A stretch of DNA of 64,000 nucleotides from Semisulcospira habei (lineage: Eukaryota; Mollusca; Gastropoda; Semisulcospiridae): contig BTPG01000004.1 in the NCBI GenBank assembly GCA_036245525.1, positions 211,527,507 to 211,591,506 of the forward strand. The letters run 5' to 3'. Made by a program: the position numbers and the translations under genes. The notes beneath the pieces were generated by a model. That model made no database searches, was not told the DNA's origin, and saw nothing but the letters and a program-made list of their open reading frames with translations. Of this stretch, positions 33,590-43,669 are shown piece after piece (positions within the stretch are counted from its first letter, which is position 1; each line of letters begins with the position of its first letter).

Positions 33590-33593
33590 CTAG

Positions 33594-33700
33594 AATGCTA
33601 CGGACTCTTGTGCCAGACTTCTTGCTGGTTCTAAACGGCAGCACACATCACAGTCTGAAAAAGCTCCTCAGCCCTTCTTTCAACTCTCACTTGGTCAATG
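33594..33700 (+). CDS. cytochrome P450, exon 4 (C-helix)
   Basis: Encodes LVLNGSTHHSLKKLLSPSFN, equivalent to the WxxxRKxxxPAF C-helix region, with His-Ser-Leu-Lys-Lys in place of the usual W/H-x-R-x-R-K. Phases (2 in, 1 out) fit exons 3 and 5. Confidence 0.85.
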
Positions 33701-33788
33701 GTATGGACTACTCATTGTCACACTTCCTGTCACTAGTGACTGTTTGTCGATAACACAACAAACCCTGTTTGGCGAGATCATCTGCCAT

Positions 33789-34003
33789 GTAACCCCTTCA
33801 CTGCTGAAAAGGTGAATGCCACCCAACTGTCGGAGGTATAGATCCTCAAGAGCCCCCACAATTTGCGGGGGCTCATGAGGATCTATGCCTCTTGCTGAGA
33901 CCAAGTTGTATCAATGTTCCTTGGACAGGGTGTGTACTTTGGTCATTGAATGAACAAAGATTTTACAAACAAGATGTACATAGGCTGGCAGAGAAGGGGT
34001 TAA
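33789..34003. mobile_element. TTAA hairpin element, family B
   Basis: TGTAACCCCTTCACTGC (TTAA decayed) to GGCAGAGAAGGGGTTAA, reversed relative to 33071. Core TATAGATCCTCAAGAGCCCC / GGGGGCTCATGAGGATCTAT. Confidence 0.8.
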
Positions 34004-34169
34004 GATCATCATTCAGGTGGCTGTGGCCACCTAAATGATGGATTTTAATGACAGGTGGCACGTTTTGCTCTTCAAGACTTCCCTTACATGACCACTCTTT
34101 CCTTGTGAAAATGGGTTCAGTAGTGCCAACAATTTCTGTTACGTTTTTTTTCATCTGTTCTCTGTGAAC

Positions 34170-34294
34170 CAGGGGGCGGTTGCATGAGCGAGCTTAGTCC
34201 TGCGCCAGCCACTAAGCAAGGTGCGCCGCTATAGCGGTGCGCCATGCTTAGTGGCTGGTGCAGGACTAAGCTCGCTCATGCAACTGGCCCCAGT
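34170..34294. mobile_element. foldback element, family E
   Basis: GTTGCATGAGCGAGCTTAGT / ACTAAGCTCGCTCATGCAAC arms enclose GCCAGCCACTAAGCAAGG and its inverse around CGCTATAGCGG. It has no TTAA ends, so it is distinct from families A-D and F. Confidence 0.8.
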
Positions 34295-34891
34295 GTCTCT
34301 AGCAAGTCTTTGCTTTATTTTGCTTGTTAGCTAGACCTGTTAACAACATTTTAGGAAGATTACAAAGTAAAGTAGGTGAAAGCACTGTCAGGGGAGATAA
34401 TTGTGCAGTATCGACCAATGATCATAAATCGAGTTTGGTCGAAGCACCCAAAAAAGAAGGACTGAAACAGCTGTCCACACTGAATAAACAATCTGGACCC
34501 CCCTCCCCCCCCCCCACTCCCTTTTGGGGACCAAAATCTAAATTTCCATGCATCAAGTGGCTGGAAATCCAGTGGATATGCGATTACCCCCCCTCCCCCC
34601 CCCTTCCCCTTTGGGGTGTGGGGGGTGCTTCCATATTCATTGCTTCCAGTCGCTTACTTAGCGCACCCTTCTTTCCTATCCTTTTTTTTAATATTTGTGC
34701 TTCGAACAAACTTGATCTATGATCATTGGTCGATACTGCACAATTCTCTCCCCTGACAGTGCTTTTACCTACTTTACTTTGTAATCTTCCTAAAATATTA
34801 GCACTGGCCGTCTCAACTTTTTTTTTTTCATTTAGTGCCAACAACATCTTTTCAGCGTTGTTTCTTTTCCACAAACTCTGTGCTAAAGGCA

Positions 34892-35115
34892 TTAACCCTT
34901 ACCATATGGCACACACCAGTGTGTGAAATAAGTTTGACTGAAATAGTTCAAGGGTGGTGCCAGAATAGCTTGGCGCCTCTAGGCGCCAAGCTATTCTGGC
35001 ACCACCCTTGAACTAAAGCCATTTGTCTATATCCTTATCTGTAAGTACTATAATGTAGCTTGCATATGGCAGTGTACAGATTTGAAGCTGTTAGCCTCAG
35101 TATGACATGGGTTAA
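34892..35115. mobile_element. TTAA hairpin element, family A, well preserved (224 bp)
   Basis: TTAACCCTTACCATATGGC...CAGTATGACATGGGTTAA. Arms AGTTCAAGGGTGGTGCCAGA / TCTGGCACCACCCTTGAACT pair fully through GGCGCC on CTCTA. It makes a good reference for family A. Confidence 0.9.
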
Positions 35116-35159
35116 GTGTGCACTGAGATAAAGTTCATTATTGAAGAGCATTCAAGACA

Positions 35160-35224
35160 TGCCACATTCGGATACAGACCTTTCATGTTCTGTTTGCAAA
35201 TGCGGCACTTCTCAAATGAGTTAA
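35160..35224. mobile_element. family C right-half remnant
   Basis: ATGCGGCACTTCTCAAATGA then GTTAA. Only the right arm of family C remains. Confidence 0.45.
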
Positions 35225-35287
35225 AACAGATGTTTAGATGTTGTGTCATGTTTCTCATTTGTGTGCTGATGTGTAACCTTTAACCCA

Positions 35288-35517
35288 TTAACCCCTTCTC
35301 CGCCAGCGATCATAAGTTTCACGTATGGAACCACGGCACACTGACCGACATTCGCGTAAATAAAAACAGACATGACTGAGGCAGAAGTGGACATAAAAAA
35401 CACGGGACTAACAAGAGACATAAATCCTCATGAGCCCCCGCAACTGCGGGGGCTCATGAGGATTTATGTCTCTTGCGGCTGGGTATCTTTCGCCTTGCCC
35501 GGCAGTTAAAGGGTTAA
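35288..35517. mobile_element. TTAA hairpin element, family B (AAATCC variant)
   Basis: TTAACCCCTTCTCCGCCAGC...GGCAGTTAAAGGGTTAA. Core AAGAGACATAAATCCTCATG / CATGAGGATTTATGTCTCTT is perfect. Relative to 37690, two positions are changed in both arms. Its right TTAA (35514-35517) is shared with the following family A element. Confidence 0.9.
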
Positions 35518-35715
35518 GCCCTGAGGCTGACATTTTTCAGATTTGTTGAAGGTCCTGTAAAGGCTACATTACAACATTAGAACCATTTTTAGTTCCAGGG
35601 TAGTGCCACAATAGCTTGGCGCCCTGAGGCGCCAAGCTGTTCTGGAACAGCTTTTGAATTATCATAGTAAAAACAAAATGTCATGCTGTAATGCGTCAGG
35701 ATGGAAAGGGTGAAA
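35514..35715. mobile_element. TTAA hairpin element, family A, decayed
   Basis: TTAAGCCCTGAGGCTG...GATGGAAAGGGTGAAA. The core AGTGCCACAATAGCTTGGCG / CGCCAAGCTGTTCTGGAACA has several mismatches. Confidence 0.65.
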
Positions 35716-35839
35716 TCACATGGCTTTGAGCTAACCAAATGGTCCAAAGTCACAGATTAGCACACAAGCACAGAATCATGACTTTCTGCTGCTTATGGTA
35801 GTTGGCCCAGCCAGCTGTTACTGACAATCTCACGATGTC

Positions 35840-36041
35840 TTAACCCATATCATACAGAGGCTAAAAGCTTCAATTTTGTACGCTGCCATATGCAAGCTAC
35901 ATTATAGTACTTACAGATAGGGATATAGACCAGTGGCTTTAGTTCAAGGGTGGTGCCAGAATAGCTATTCTGGCACTACCCTTGAACTATTTTAGTCAAA
36001 CTTATTTCACACACTGGTGTATTCCAAATTATACGGGTTAA
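35840..36041. mobile_element. TTAA hairpin element, family A with core deleted
   Basis: TTAACCCATATCATAC...AATTATACGGGTTAA. The hairpin tip is shortened: ..GGTGCCAGAATAGC joins directly to TATTCTGGCACTACCC. It ends 45 bases before P450 exon 5. Confidence 0.85.
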
Positions 36042-36086
36042 GGGATTCTAACACTTTAAAAACAAAAAAAATTGTCTCTACATCAG

Positions 36087-36205
36087 GTTTTATACCAGTG
36101 TTTGACAACACTGCAAAGAAAGTGGTGGAGCACTGGAGAGCTGCCATCAAAGCCTCGGGAGAAGATGAGATCACTGCTCCAGCACAAGCAATCATGCAGC
36201 ATGTA
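36087..36205 (+). CDS. cytochrome P450, exon 5
   Basis: Encodes GFIPVFDNTAKKVVEHWR and ends MQHV at a GTAAGT donor in phase 0. It corresponds to the D-E helix region. Confidence 0.85.
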
Positions 36206-36239
36206 GTAAGTCACTTACCGGTATTTGTCATTTTACCAT

Positions 36240-36670
36240 ACCCTATGGGCGCCAAGCTATTTTGGCACTGCCCTTGAATTGAAATGGTTGATCTATCTTC
36301 TAATCTGTAATTTAGCCTTTATTGCACAGTACACAAATTTGAAAACGTTCAGCCTCAGGATATAGTGGGTTCGTAGCTTGGCACCTCCCCAGTCAACAAG
36401 CTATTCAGGCACTACCCTTGGTCACAGTCAATCTTGCATCTGGCAGTCCCCTTGATTACAATCGATCTGTAATCTGGCACTATCCAGATACCAGGATATT
36501 CAAGCACTGTACTTGATCATAGTCCATCAGTCATCTGGCAGCAACCTGTATCATAGTCAAACTGTTATAAAGCACTACCCAGATGTCAAGCTAATCAGGT
36601 GCTACCCTGTATCATAGTCAATCTGTAATCTGGCACTACCCTTGAACTATCATGGCCAACACATCTCCTG
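36240..36670 (+). repeat. decayed array of half-hairpin units related to family A
   Basis: Phrases from the family A right arm recur about every 60-80 bases: CCAAGCTATTTTGGCACT, AAGCTATTCAGGCACTACCC, ATCTGTAATCTGGCACTA, CAAGCTAATCAGGTGCTACC and AATCTGGCACTACCCTTGAA. Each is followed by a CATAGTCAATCTGT-like phrase. This looks like tandem amplification of one arm in P450 intron 5. Confidence 0.65.
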
Positions 36671-36708
36671 ACATAGTTTATCAAAGGTGAATTAACTTTG
36701 CTTCACAG

Positions 36709-36821
36709 ACACTAGATGCAGTTTGCGAGTGTGCCTTTGGCTACCATCTCGGCTGTGTGGAGGACCCAGCTAGCGCAGGAGTACAGAGCTTCCAGCATAT
36801 TTTCCAGGGATTCAAAGTCAG
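36709..36821 (+). CDS. cytochrome P450, exon 6
   Basis: Encodes TLDAVCECAFGYHLGCVEDP and on to FQGFKVR. The TLDxxxxCAFG phrase is the conserved F-helix region of many microsomal P450s. Phase 0 in, 2 out. Confidence 0.87.
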
Positions 36822-36864
36822 GTACCATGTAAACTTATGACTTAGCTTTCATTTGTGATGTTTT

Positions 36865-37080
36865 TAACCCCCATATCCTGCCACTGCATGTACATTGTAT
36901 TTCTGAAATCTTTGTTCCAAAGACCAAAAGCCACAAACCATCCAAGGAACATGGATACAAACTGGCCCCATCAAGAGACATAGATCCTCTTGAGCCCCCT
37001 TGACTGCAGGGGCTCATGAGGATCTATGTCGCTTGCAGATGGATTTTGTTCAGTTTTTCTCAGTAGTGAAGGGGGTAAAC
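36865..37080. mobile_element. TTAA hairpin element, family B
   Basis: TTAACCCCCATATCCTGCC...GTAGTGAAGGGGGTAAAC. Core AAGAGACATAGATCCTCTTG / CATGAGGATCTATGTCGCTT. Confidence 0.8.
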
Positions 37081-37316
37081 GTTGCTGTATGTCACTCTAG
37101 ACTACATGGCAAGTGCAGCATGGATTTCAGCTCACCCAGTTTTTGTGAATATCGATCATTTGTTTGCGGTGGTTGGAAGTGCACCTGTAAATAGTTTAGG
37201 CATGATATTTATGTAGGCATTTTCATGCAAAAAATATCCTTGACAGAAACCCGGCTACTTTTTGGAGCTAGACCATTCTCATTCATGTTCCTTTTATATT
37301 GCTGACAAGTTTAAGA

Positions 37317-37347
<31 letters not shown>

Positions 37348-37579
37348 GTGTCTACATATGGCCATAACTGATTGAGATATGAACACAAAAACACAACCAT
37401 ATGTGCATATACAGCCACAACATATGGTGATTTCTAAGTTCACTTCTCTAGTTTACTACTAGTGGTAAATTTATTTTACATATTGTGTTGGGTTTTGGTT
37501 TTTAAAATTTCTTTTAATAGTTTGTTGCCATTGAATTTTGTTGAACACCTGCAGGTGACTATTTTGTTATAATATTATT

Positions 37580-37795
37580 CTGAACCGCTTTTCTGTCACT
37601 GGACACATATTTTATTTCTTAAACTCAGTGTTCATCCAACAACCAAAAGCCACAACAGTCAAAGGAACATGGTTACAAACTGGTCTCTGCAAGAGGCATA
37701 GATCCTCATGAGCCCCCGCAGCTGCGGGGGCTCATGAGGATCTATGCCTCTTCTAGATGGGTGATGTTCACTTTTCCTCAGCAGTGAACAGGTTA
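37580..37795. mobile_element. TTAA hairpin element, family B
   Basis: The left end is decayed (GAACCGCTTTTCTGTCAC), the right end is GCAGTGAACAGGTTAA. The core GCAAGAGGCATAGATCCTC / GAGGATCTATGCCTCTTC is perfect through CATGAGCCCCCGCAGC. It ends 37 bases before P450 exon 7. Confidence 0.85.
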
Positions 37796-37831
37796 ATAAT
37801 ATTATTATTGGTTTGCTGTCTCACGTTACAG

Positions 37832-37962
37832 ACTGAGCCAGATGATTCCTCTGATTTCTCGCCTGCCCAGTAAAGAGAAATCACGACAAGAAGCTGACGT
37901 CAACTTCTTCAAGTCGACCATAACCAACGTCATCAAGGAAAAGAGGGAGAAAATGAAAACAG
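37832..37962 (+). CDS. cytochrome P450, exon 7 (last exon before the gap)
   Basis: Encodes LSQMIPLISRLPSKEKSRQE then DVNFFKSTITNVIKEKREKM, the G to H-helix region, and ends in phase 1 at GTGATA. The next recognisable exon (41379) starts with the third base of a codon. Direct joining would break the frame, so at least one exon of length 3n+1 is missing between them. Confidence 0.85.
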
Positions 37963-37989
37963 GTGATAAAGTGCTGTTAGTTATCCAGT

Positions 37990-38115
37990 CAGTGACATCT
38001 GCAGGAGGCATAAATTCTGATGAGCCCTGCAGCTGCAGGGGCTCATGAGAATTTATGCCCTCTTGCTGACAGGTTACATCCTTGTTGTGAGACAGTCTTC
38101 GCTGCTTGCACAGCA
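37990..38115. mobile_element. hairpin element, family B, core only (AAATTCT variant)
   Basis: GAGGCATAAATTCTGATGAG / CTCATGAGAATTTATGCC with CCCTGCAGCTGCAGGGG at the tip. Substitutions at AAATTCT/AGAATTT and CTGC/GCAG occur on both arms. It begins 27 bases after P450 exon 7. Confidence 0.75.
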
Positions 38116-38167
38116 GTGAACTCCAGTAAATAGGGAACTCATTCACACCCCCAGTTTGAATTAGTCT

Positions 38168-38320
38168 TGTAACCCATGAAGCCCTGACACAATATAACCG
38201 AATGTGTGTTTACCGTGATAGTTCAAGGGTGGTGTCAAAATAGTGTGGCGCCTCCAGGCGCCAAGCTATTTTGACACCACCCTTGAACTATCACGGTCAA
38301 TCTATCCAAAAAACACCAAG
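38168..38320. mobile_element. hairpin element, family A (GTCAAAATAG variant)
   Basis: TGTAACCCATGAAGCCC, then AGTTCAAGGGTGGTGTCAAA / TTTGACACCACCCTTGAACT around GGCGCCTCCAGGCGCC. The usual GCCAGAATAG is GTCAAAATAG on both arms. Confidence 0.8.
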
Positions 38321-38539
38321 GTAGACCTCACAGGAAATCTCCCAAATTTGATGAAGTCATCCTCAGGGCTTACTGTTAACTATGTGAACTGTAATTGTTT
38401 CGAGGTTTTGACAACTAGACGATTTATCATTACCTACCTGATACACATATGCACAAATTCAGCATCATGTTTTGGCTGTGTTCTGAGTGCAGAAAAAAAA
38501 AAAATCATTATACAGGCCAGCTTCTACTACTAGAACAAG

Positions 38540-39974
38540 AGTGGATAACTAGACCGGCCGGATATCACCCATCCCCCTTCTCGTTGGGGGGGCACACGGC
38601 AGGAATAAACCCCATCCCCGACCCGTCCCCACCATTTTCAGGGGCACTGCACAGTCAATACGACTTGCCAGTCCCCCCTCCCTGCTACCCCTCTCGAGAT
38701 GATGGGCCGACCCAAACATCACCTCACTCGGCACTCTGATCATTATCTCGGCCCCCCATCGTGTCGTGTTGCCCAACACAGCAACACCCTGGACGGAGGG
38801 GTTCGACCAGAAACTTCATTCCGCTTAAACATCTTATCTGCTCCAAAGAAGCAAACCCACAAACTGACAAAGATCATGACCCCCCCAAATCCCCCGCATA
38901 TCCCCACCCCCATGGGCCAATCTTTATGGCGCCCTGATGACTGTCTACAAATACCAGCCCATGCCACTAGTGGCAACCAACCCCACCCTCCAGGTCCCAC
39001 TCAGGCCTCGATAGCCTTAGACATCATCGGCCCATGCAATCAGAAACCACTTCCTATGCGCCCCACATATATCACATATGAGATATCCTGATGCCCCCTG
39101 CCAGACATCCCACATGCCTGTGCACAGTCCAAGTGGTGTGCACCCCCACCACCCCACCCCCGCCGCCTCACGCCCCCAAACGACCCTCCCACTCAATGGC
39201 ACCACCCTTGCCCTCACAACATGGTCCCCCCCAATCCCACCCCATTAATCATGTATATGAACCCCCCACAGGACACATACGCCCCCAACCCCCCCACCCC
39301 CCCCACCCACCCCCCCCCCAACCCTGTCATAGCCCCAAGACCACCTACACGCGAGAGTGACACTAGTCTGAAACCCCCCCCCCTTATGATAGCACTACAG
39401 GTGTATAGCAAACCTCTATCCTCGCAGGACTCCTCCGACTCACCTCCGAACAGCCACATGCTTATATATGAGTATCTAGTAACCGGCTACTCAGACCCCA
39501 TTCTGATGTACTAGGAAATTGACTCACCAATGATGCCCCATCATCCGAACGCCGCAGACCCAATGTGCCATCATTCCAGCTTAACTGCAGCCCGATGCCT
39601 CATCACCGTCTCATCCCCCCCCCATCCGAACCACCCACAACACTTACTTTTTCACTGCCCGGACAACCAGTTTTGCACTACCATGCGCCGAACACTATCC
39701 TGATTGCTGGCCCCACACCCCGAATGAACAGGAGATCCGGTCACGGCCAGGCCACGTCGACGCTGCATTGTCCTCATCCTGACCAGTGACCATATCACAT
39801 CATCACAGTTTCTAGACATGTGTGGACCTCACCCTCGCATGACCATCAACCATCTGACAATGTCATCATTAACAGACCCCTGACTACATCACAAGTTTAC
39901 CCCACCATATCCGGGAGACCACCCTCCACCCCCACCCCCCCCCTCCCCTTAACCCGTTGCGCCAGAGCACCCCG

Positions 39975-40008
<34 letters not shown>

Positions 40009-40010
40009 GG
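38540..40010 (+). other. C-rich, G-poor tract of unclear origin
   Basis: About 1.5 kb with extreme C over G bias, many C runs and no recognisable repeat, exon or protein, ending in about 30 consecutive C. A G-rich stretch follows at about 40177-40240. It lies where the P450 I-helix and K-helix exons should be. It could be a real skewed satellite-like insert or badly resolved long-read sequence. Open frames through it are compositional. Confidence 0.6.
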
Positions 40011-40319
40011 GTGACGCCCACACGAATCTCGTAACTAAGTCATTACACAAATCTGCGTATTTGGATACAAGTACAAAGTACAGCTCTGACTTGATATATC
40101 ACAGTTGCTGGGATCCATAAAACAGGACCGCGATATATATCCATCCATGATATACCGGTACTAAGTTTGGTCAGGGGGGGGGGAGTAGGAGGGCAGGGGG
40201 GGGGGGAGGGCAGGGTGGGGGGTGGGTGGGTGGGGGGAGTGTCATAAGTCGGAAGGGAGGAACAAAACGAAACCACTAATAACATTTGCTGCATGGTGGT
40301 TTTCAAAACACTGCACACT

Positions 40320-40847
40320 CATTTCAGCACAAACACTGACCATGACAGCTGAAGTTTAGCAGTGACTGATCATCCAGGCAACTTTTCAGTCTCAAAGCTA
40401 ATGGGCCACTAAACATGAGCCAACGTAAACGATCCTTCTGACTGCAGTTCGCACTGGAGGTGAAAGCTATCGTCTGAGGCATTCGCCACACACCAGCAGT
40501 ACCCATGCTATTGTCTTCATGATACAGATCTTCATGTCACTGCAGGCATTAGGGATGAACAGAAGTTATGACTCTTGACAACTAGTAAATCTACATCCGT
40601 GTTATGGCATGAAGGGGATGACCACATGTTCAGTCATACACTGAGCAGTCCTGGAACTGCTCTCTGCAGATTGTGACGCCATCACAGAGCATCGCTTTTG
40701 TTTAGCCGTGAGGTGTCGCACACCTATTGCCAACACCTCGCATATCCGGCCATCGCATGACATGCGTTCGGTACATTTTGACCCATCAGTATGACACACT
40801 GTCACAAGACAACACCAGTGACTTCTCCTTGCATCAGCTTGTTTTGT
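40320..40847. other. P450 intron sequence, nothing recognised
   Basis: I looked for an I-helix (A/G-G-x-[DE]-T-T) and a K-helix (E-x-x-R) exon here and found neither. Confidence 0.4.
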
Positions 40848-41059
40848 TTAACACATTCTGCTCCCGGATCGAAATCCGCAAATTTTGAAGTTGCCCCTGA
40901 AGACTGTATTACACTTCTGGAAACAGATCGCGCGTGATAGCTCAAGGGTTGTGCCAGAATAGCTTGGCGCCTATGGGCGCCAAGCTATTCTGGCACAACC
41001 CTTGAACTATCACGCTCGATCCATGTCTTGCCGTAACGCGTCAGAGTTGAATGAGTTAA
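40848..41059. mobile_element. TTAA hairpin element, family A (GGTTGTG variant)
   Basis: TTAACACATTCTGCTCCC...GAGTTGAATGAGTTAA. Arms AAGGGTTGTGCCAGAATAGC / GCTATTCTGGCACAACCCTT. The position that is G or A elsewhere is T here, complemented in the other arm. The right TTAA (41056-41059) is shared with the next element. Confidence 0.88.
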
Positions 41060-41266
41060 CTCGTTCACTGCCAGTGGATGCAGATTGTGTTTTTGGAATG
41101 ATTAGAAATTCAGCACCTAAAGTCTCCAGCCATCAAAGAAACATGGATACAAAATGCAGTAAAAGGCAGAGACCCGCATGACCCCCCACAACCGCAGGAG
41201 CTCATGAAGATAGCTGTGCAGTTGGGCAGAGTTTAAAAGTTTCCCCACAGTGAAGGGGTAAACCAT
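41056..41266. mobile_element. TTAA hairpin element, family B, decayed
   Basis: TTAACTCGTTCACTGCCAGT...CACAGTGAAGGGGTAAAC. Core GACCCGCATGACCCCCCACA / CGCAGGAGCTCATGAAGA, with mismatches. Confidence 0.65.
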
Positions 41267-41378
41267 TCACTGGACTGTGCAAAAAGTATGTTACCCCATG
41301 CGACTGCAGAGCCCCATGTAAATCTGCATTATGAAGAGGGACTGGAGGCATGACTGTCATTTTCATCTCAATCTTCAG

Positions 41379-41492
41379 GTTGTTCCCACCAGTGACGGTC
41401 CATTTTCGACAGGCCATCGCAGACGACACCATACAGGGATATAAAATACCGGCCGGGACGAAGATTGGAATCAGTTCTGGGGCGCTACACAG
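41379..41492 (+). CDS. cytochrome P450, exon 8 (beta-strand after K-helix)
   Basis: Begins LFPPVTVHFRQA, the segment that normally follows ExxRL, and continues to GYKIPAGTKIGIS, the PxGT beta-hairpin. Phase 2 out. Confidence 0.9.
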
Positions 41493-41580
41493 GTAACTAA
41501 AAGAAACTATCTCTTAGTTTGAAAACTTTTAGCTGTCCTAGCTGCTCTTAGGGCTGCGAGATCCAGAATTACACTTACAG

Positions 41581-41708
41581 ACCTGGGACCAGTTACATGA
41601 GTGAGCTTTGTCCTGTGCCAGCCACTAAGCAAGGTGCTCTGCTCTGCCTCTAGCGGAGCCCTTGCTTAATGGCTAGCGCAGGACTGAGCTCACACGTGCC
41701 ACTGACTT
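41581..41708. mobile_element. foldback element, family E, decayed
   Basis: CTGGGACCAGTTACATGAGT...GCCAGCCACTAAGCAAGG, then CCTTGCTTAATGGCTAGCGC..GAGCTCACACGTGCCACTG, in the last P450 intron. Confidence 0.65.
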
Positions 41709-41820
41709 CCTGCACACACTTCATCGCTTGTGCCCTGGTCTGCGAGTAAGCCACAAGATCCAACATCATCTACCAACACACAACTATTAGTCTCAAATGT
41801 TTTACGTTTTATTTTTGCAG

Positions 41821-42085
41821 GCTTCCACAGAATTGGGAGGACCCGGACACCTTCAAACCAGAGAGGTTTCTCGAGGAGTACGACCCATACGCGTTCCTCC
41901 CCTTCAGCGCAGGTCCCTACATGTGTATCGGCCACGGATTCCCCATGACGGAAATGAAAGTAGTGTTGGCAAGGCTGCTCCTCAGTTTTCGGATGGCGAT
42001 GGTTCCATCATACAAATATAAGCATGTGCGCCAGGTCACTTTGCAGCCGCACCCACCCCTAAAACTGATGGTGTCGCTTGTCTGA
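41821..42085 (+). CDS. cytochrome P450, exon 9 (haem-binding, C-terminus)
   Basis: Preceded by TTTTTGCAG. It contains the PERF motif (FKPERF), then the haem loop [13 protein letters not shown] (F-x-x-G-x-x-x-C-x-G with the Cys ligand), the L-helix [12 protein letters not shown], and ends [16 protein letters not shown] before TGA. This firmly identifies a P450. Confidence 0.95.
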
Positions 42086-42120
42086 GAGGTGAAGACTGCT
42101 GTAGAAGTGCTGAAATTGAA

Positions 42121-42290
42121 TTAACACTTTGAGCCCAAAGATCGAAACTTCCAGAATTTGAGAGGTATCTTCCAAAGATATAGAAAATACACTTTAGGAG
42201 ACATGTTGATGAGGATAGTTCAATGGCGGTGCCCAAACTAAAATTGTCAATCGATGTCTTGTTGTTGTGTCCAGGTTGAACAGTAATCGC
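42121..42290. mobile_element. hairpin element, family A, half copy
   Basis: TTAACACTTTGAGCCCAAAG...GATAGTTCAATGGCGGTGCC, then AAACTAAAATTGTCAATCGA. The right arm is lost. A second GATAGTTCAATGGCGGTGCC lies at 42420-42440. Confidence 0.55.
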
Positions 42291-42420
42291 TCTACTGCTG
42301 AGAAAAAGTGAACAAGATTCAACTGCAAGAGACGTAGATCCTCATGAGCCCCTGTGGTTGCGGGGGCTCATGAGGATCTATGTTTCTTGCTCATGCCACT
42401 TTGTATCCATGTTCCTTGGA
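42291..42420. mobile_element. hairpin element, family B
   Basis: GCTCTACTGCTGAGAAAAAG, then core GCAAGAGACGTAGATCCTC / GAGGATCTATGTTTCTTGC, in the 3' flank of P450. Confidence 0.75.
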
Positions 42421-42478
42421 TAGTTCAATGGCGGTGCCCAAACTGTAATGTTCAATCGATGCTGTTGTCATGTCCAGG

Positions 42479-42695
42479 TTTAACCCCTCTGCTTGCTTTG
42501 AAAAAGTGAACAAGATCTGGCTGCAAGAGACATAGATCCTCATGAGCCCCTGCAGTTGCAGGGACTCATGAGGATCTATGCCTGTTGCTGACATCACTTT
42601 ATATCTCCATGTTCCTTGGACGGCTGGGGCTCTCTGGCTTTGAACAAAGATTTCAGAAACGCAATCTGCATCCAATGGCAGTGAAGGAGTTAGAC
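42479..42695. mobile_element. TTAA hairpin element, family B (CTGCAG tip)
   Basis: TTTAACCCCTCTGCTTGC...CCAATGGCAGTGAAGGAGTTAG. Core CATAGATCCTCATGAGCCCC, tip TGCAGTTGCAGGGA and CTCATGAGGATCTATG. Confidence 0.8.
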
Positions 42696-42699
42696 ACTT

Positions 42700-43660
42700 C
42701 TCAACCCTTAGAAAATGAGCTGCACAATCATATAGGCAAGTGTTCGTACATGCAGCTAATAAGCACATTGATTTTATCTTCCCACTCCAACGTTTCAAAC
42801 CGTATTTCAAGACTTCTTCTATATCGTTTTCAGCTTTAGCTTCTTGTTCAAAATGTTTATGAAAAAAAAATTGGGAAAAAAAAACACGTTTCTCAGGGTA
42901 AAAGTACATATATTTATAAAGATATTGATCACACCGTATTGAGTTTCATTCCTTGCTGTACAGAGAAGCAAAAGAAATGCAACACTTTTGGAGTCATCAA
43001 AAACACTTTAGTGTTTCCGACGATGCCAAAAATTGTTGCATTTCTTTTTCTCCTCAGTATATGAAATAAATGTTATATTTTTTGTTACATGAAATATATT
43101 TGTTATTGTACGTTTTCCTGACATGATTTTTCTCTTGTGCATGTGCAGGTTCTTCCACATTATGGCCTTTCGTGTGAACAAGTTGCGACTATACTGACAA
43201 GCAAAAGAAATGTGACATTGGAATGGAAACACGTTTCCAATGATGTAGCATTTGTTTTCCTTGTTGGTATCTCTCTGATAATTCCAATGATGTAGCTTGT
43301 CTTTTGCTATCATTTTGCATTTCCAAAATATGACACCTACAGAATTTGTTTTGAACACAACTCGAATAAACTAAAAAGGCAAATTGAGCCAAATAACTTG
43401 TTTATTTAACAGTGTCAACAGAATGTCCATGAAAAGCAAGAAAAGCACCAACAACTAGGTTTCTGTCATGAAATAAAGCAATCATAATACAAAGAATGTA
43501 CAGGCAAATGATCTATTTGCATACCAAAAAGAATGACCTATTTACAGACAATACAGTTTGTATGCAATGCACAAAATGGTTATTTCCAAAAGAAAATCAT
43601 TTGTTTGGAATCACATAGCATCTTGTTTTGAAAGGGATTAAACTCACGCTGCACTCCTAA
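42700..43660. other. spacer between converging P450 and BRCA2 genes, no gene seen
   Basis: AT-rich. A roughly repeated phrase (AAGCAAAAGAAATG.AACA / GACAAGCAAAAGAAATGTGAC and GTTTCCAATGATGTAGC twice) suggests a small degraded foldback near 42960-43300. GAATAAACT at about 43364 could serve as a poly(A) signal for the plus strand. Confidence 0.35.
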
Positions 43661-43669
43661 TGACCCCTT

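Noticed and set aside
38540..40010. Several Pro/His/Thr-rich open frames of 70-130 codons
   Set aside because: They follow from the C-rich composition, overlap in different frames and show no domain, splice or codon signal.
37963..41378. Hidden P450 exons (I-helix AGxxTT, K-helix ExxR)
   Set aside because: I read all plus frames for these motifs between flanking AG and GT and found none that fit the phases.
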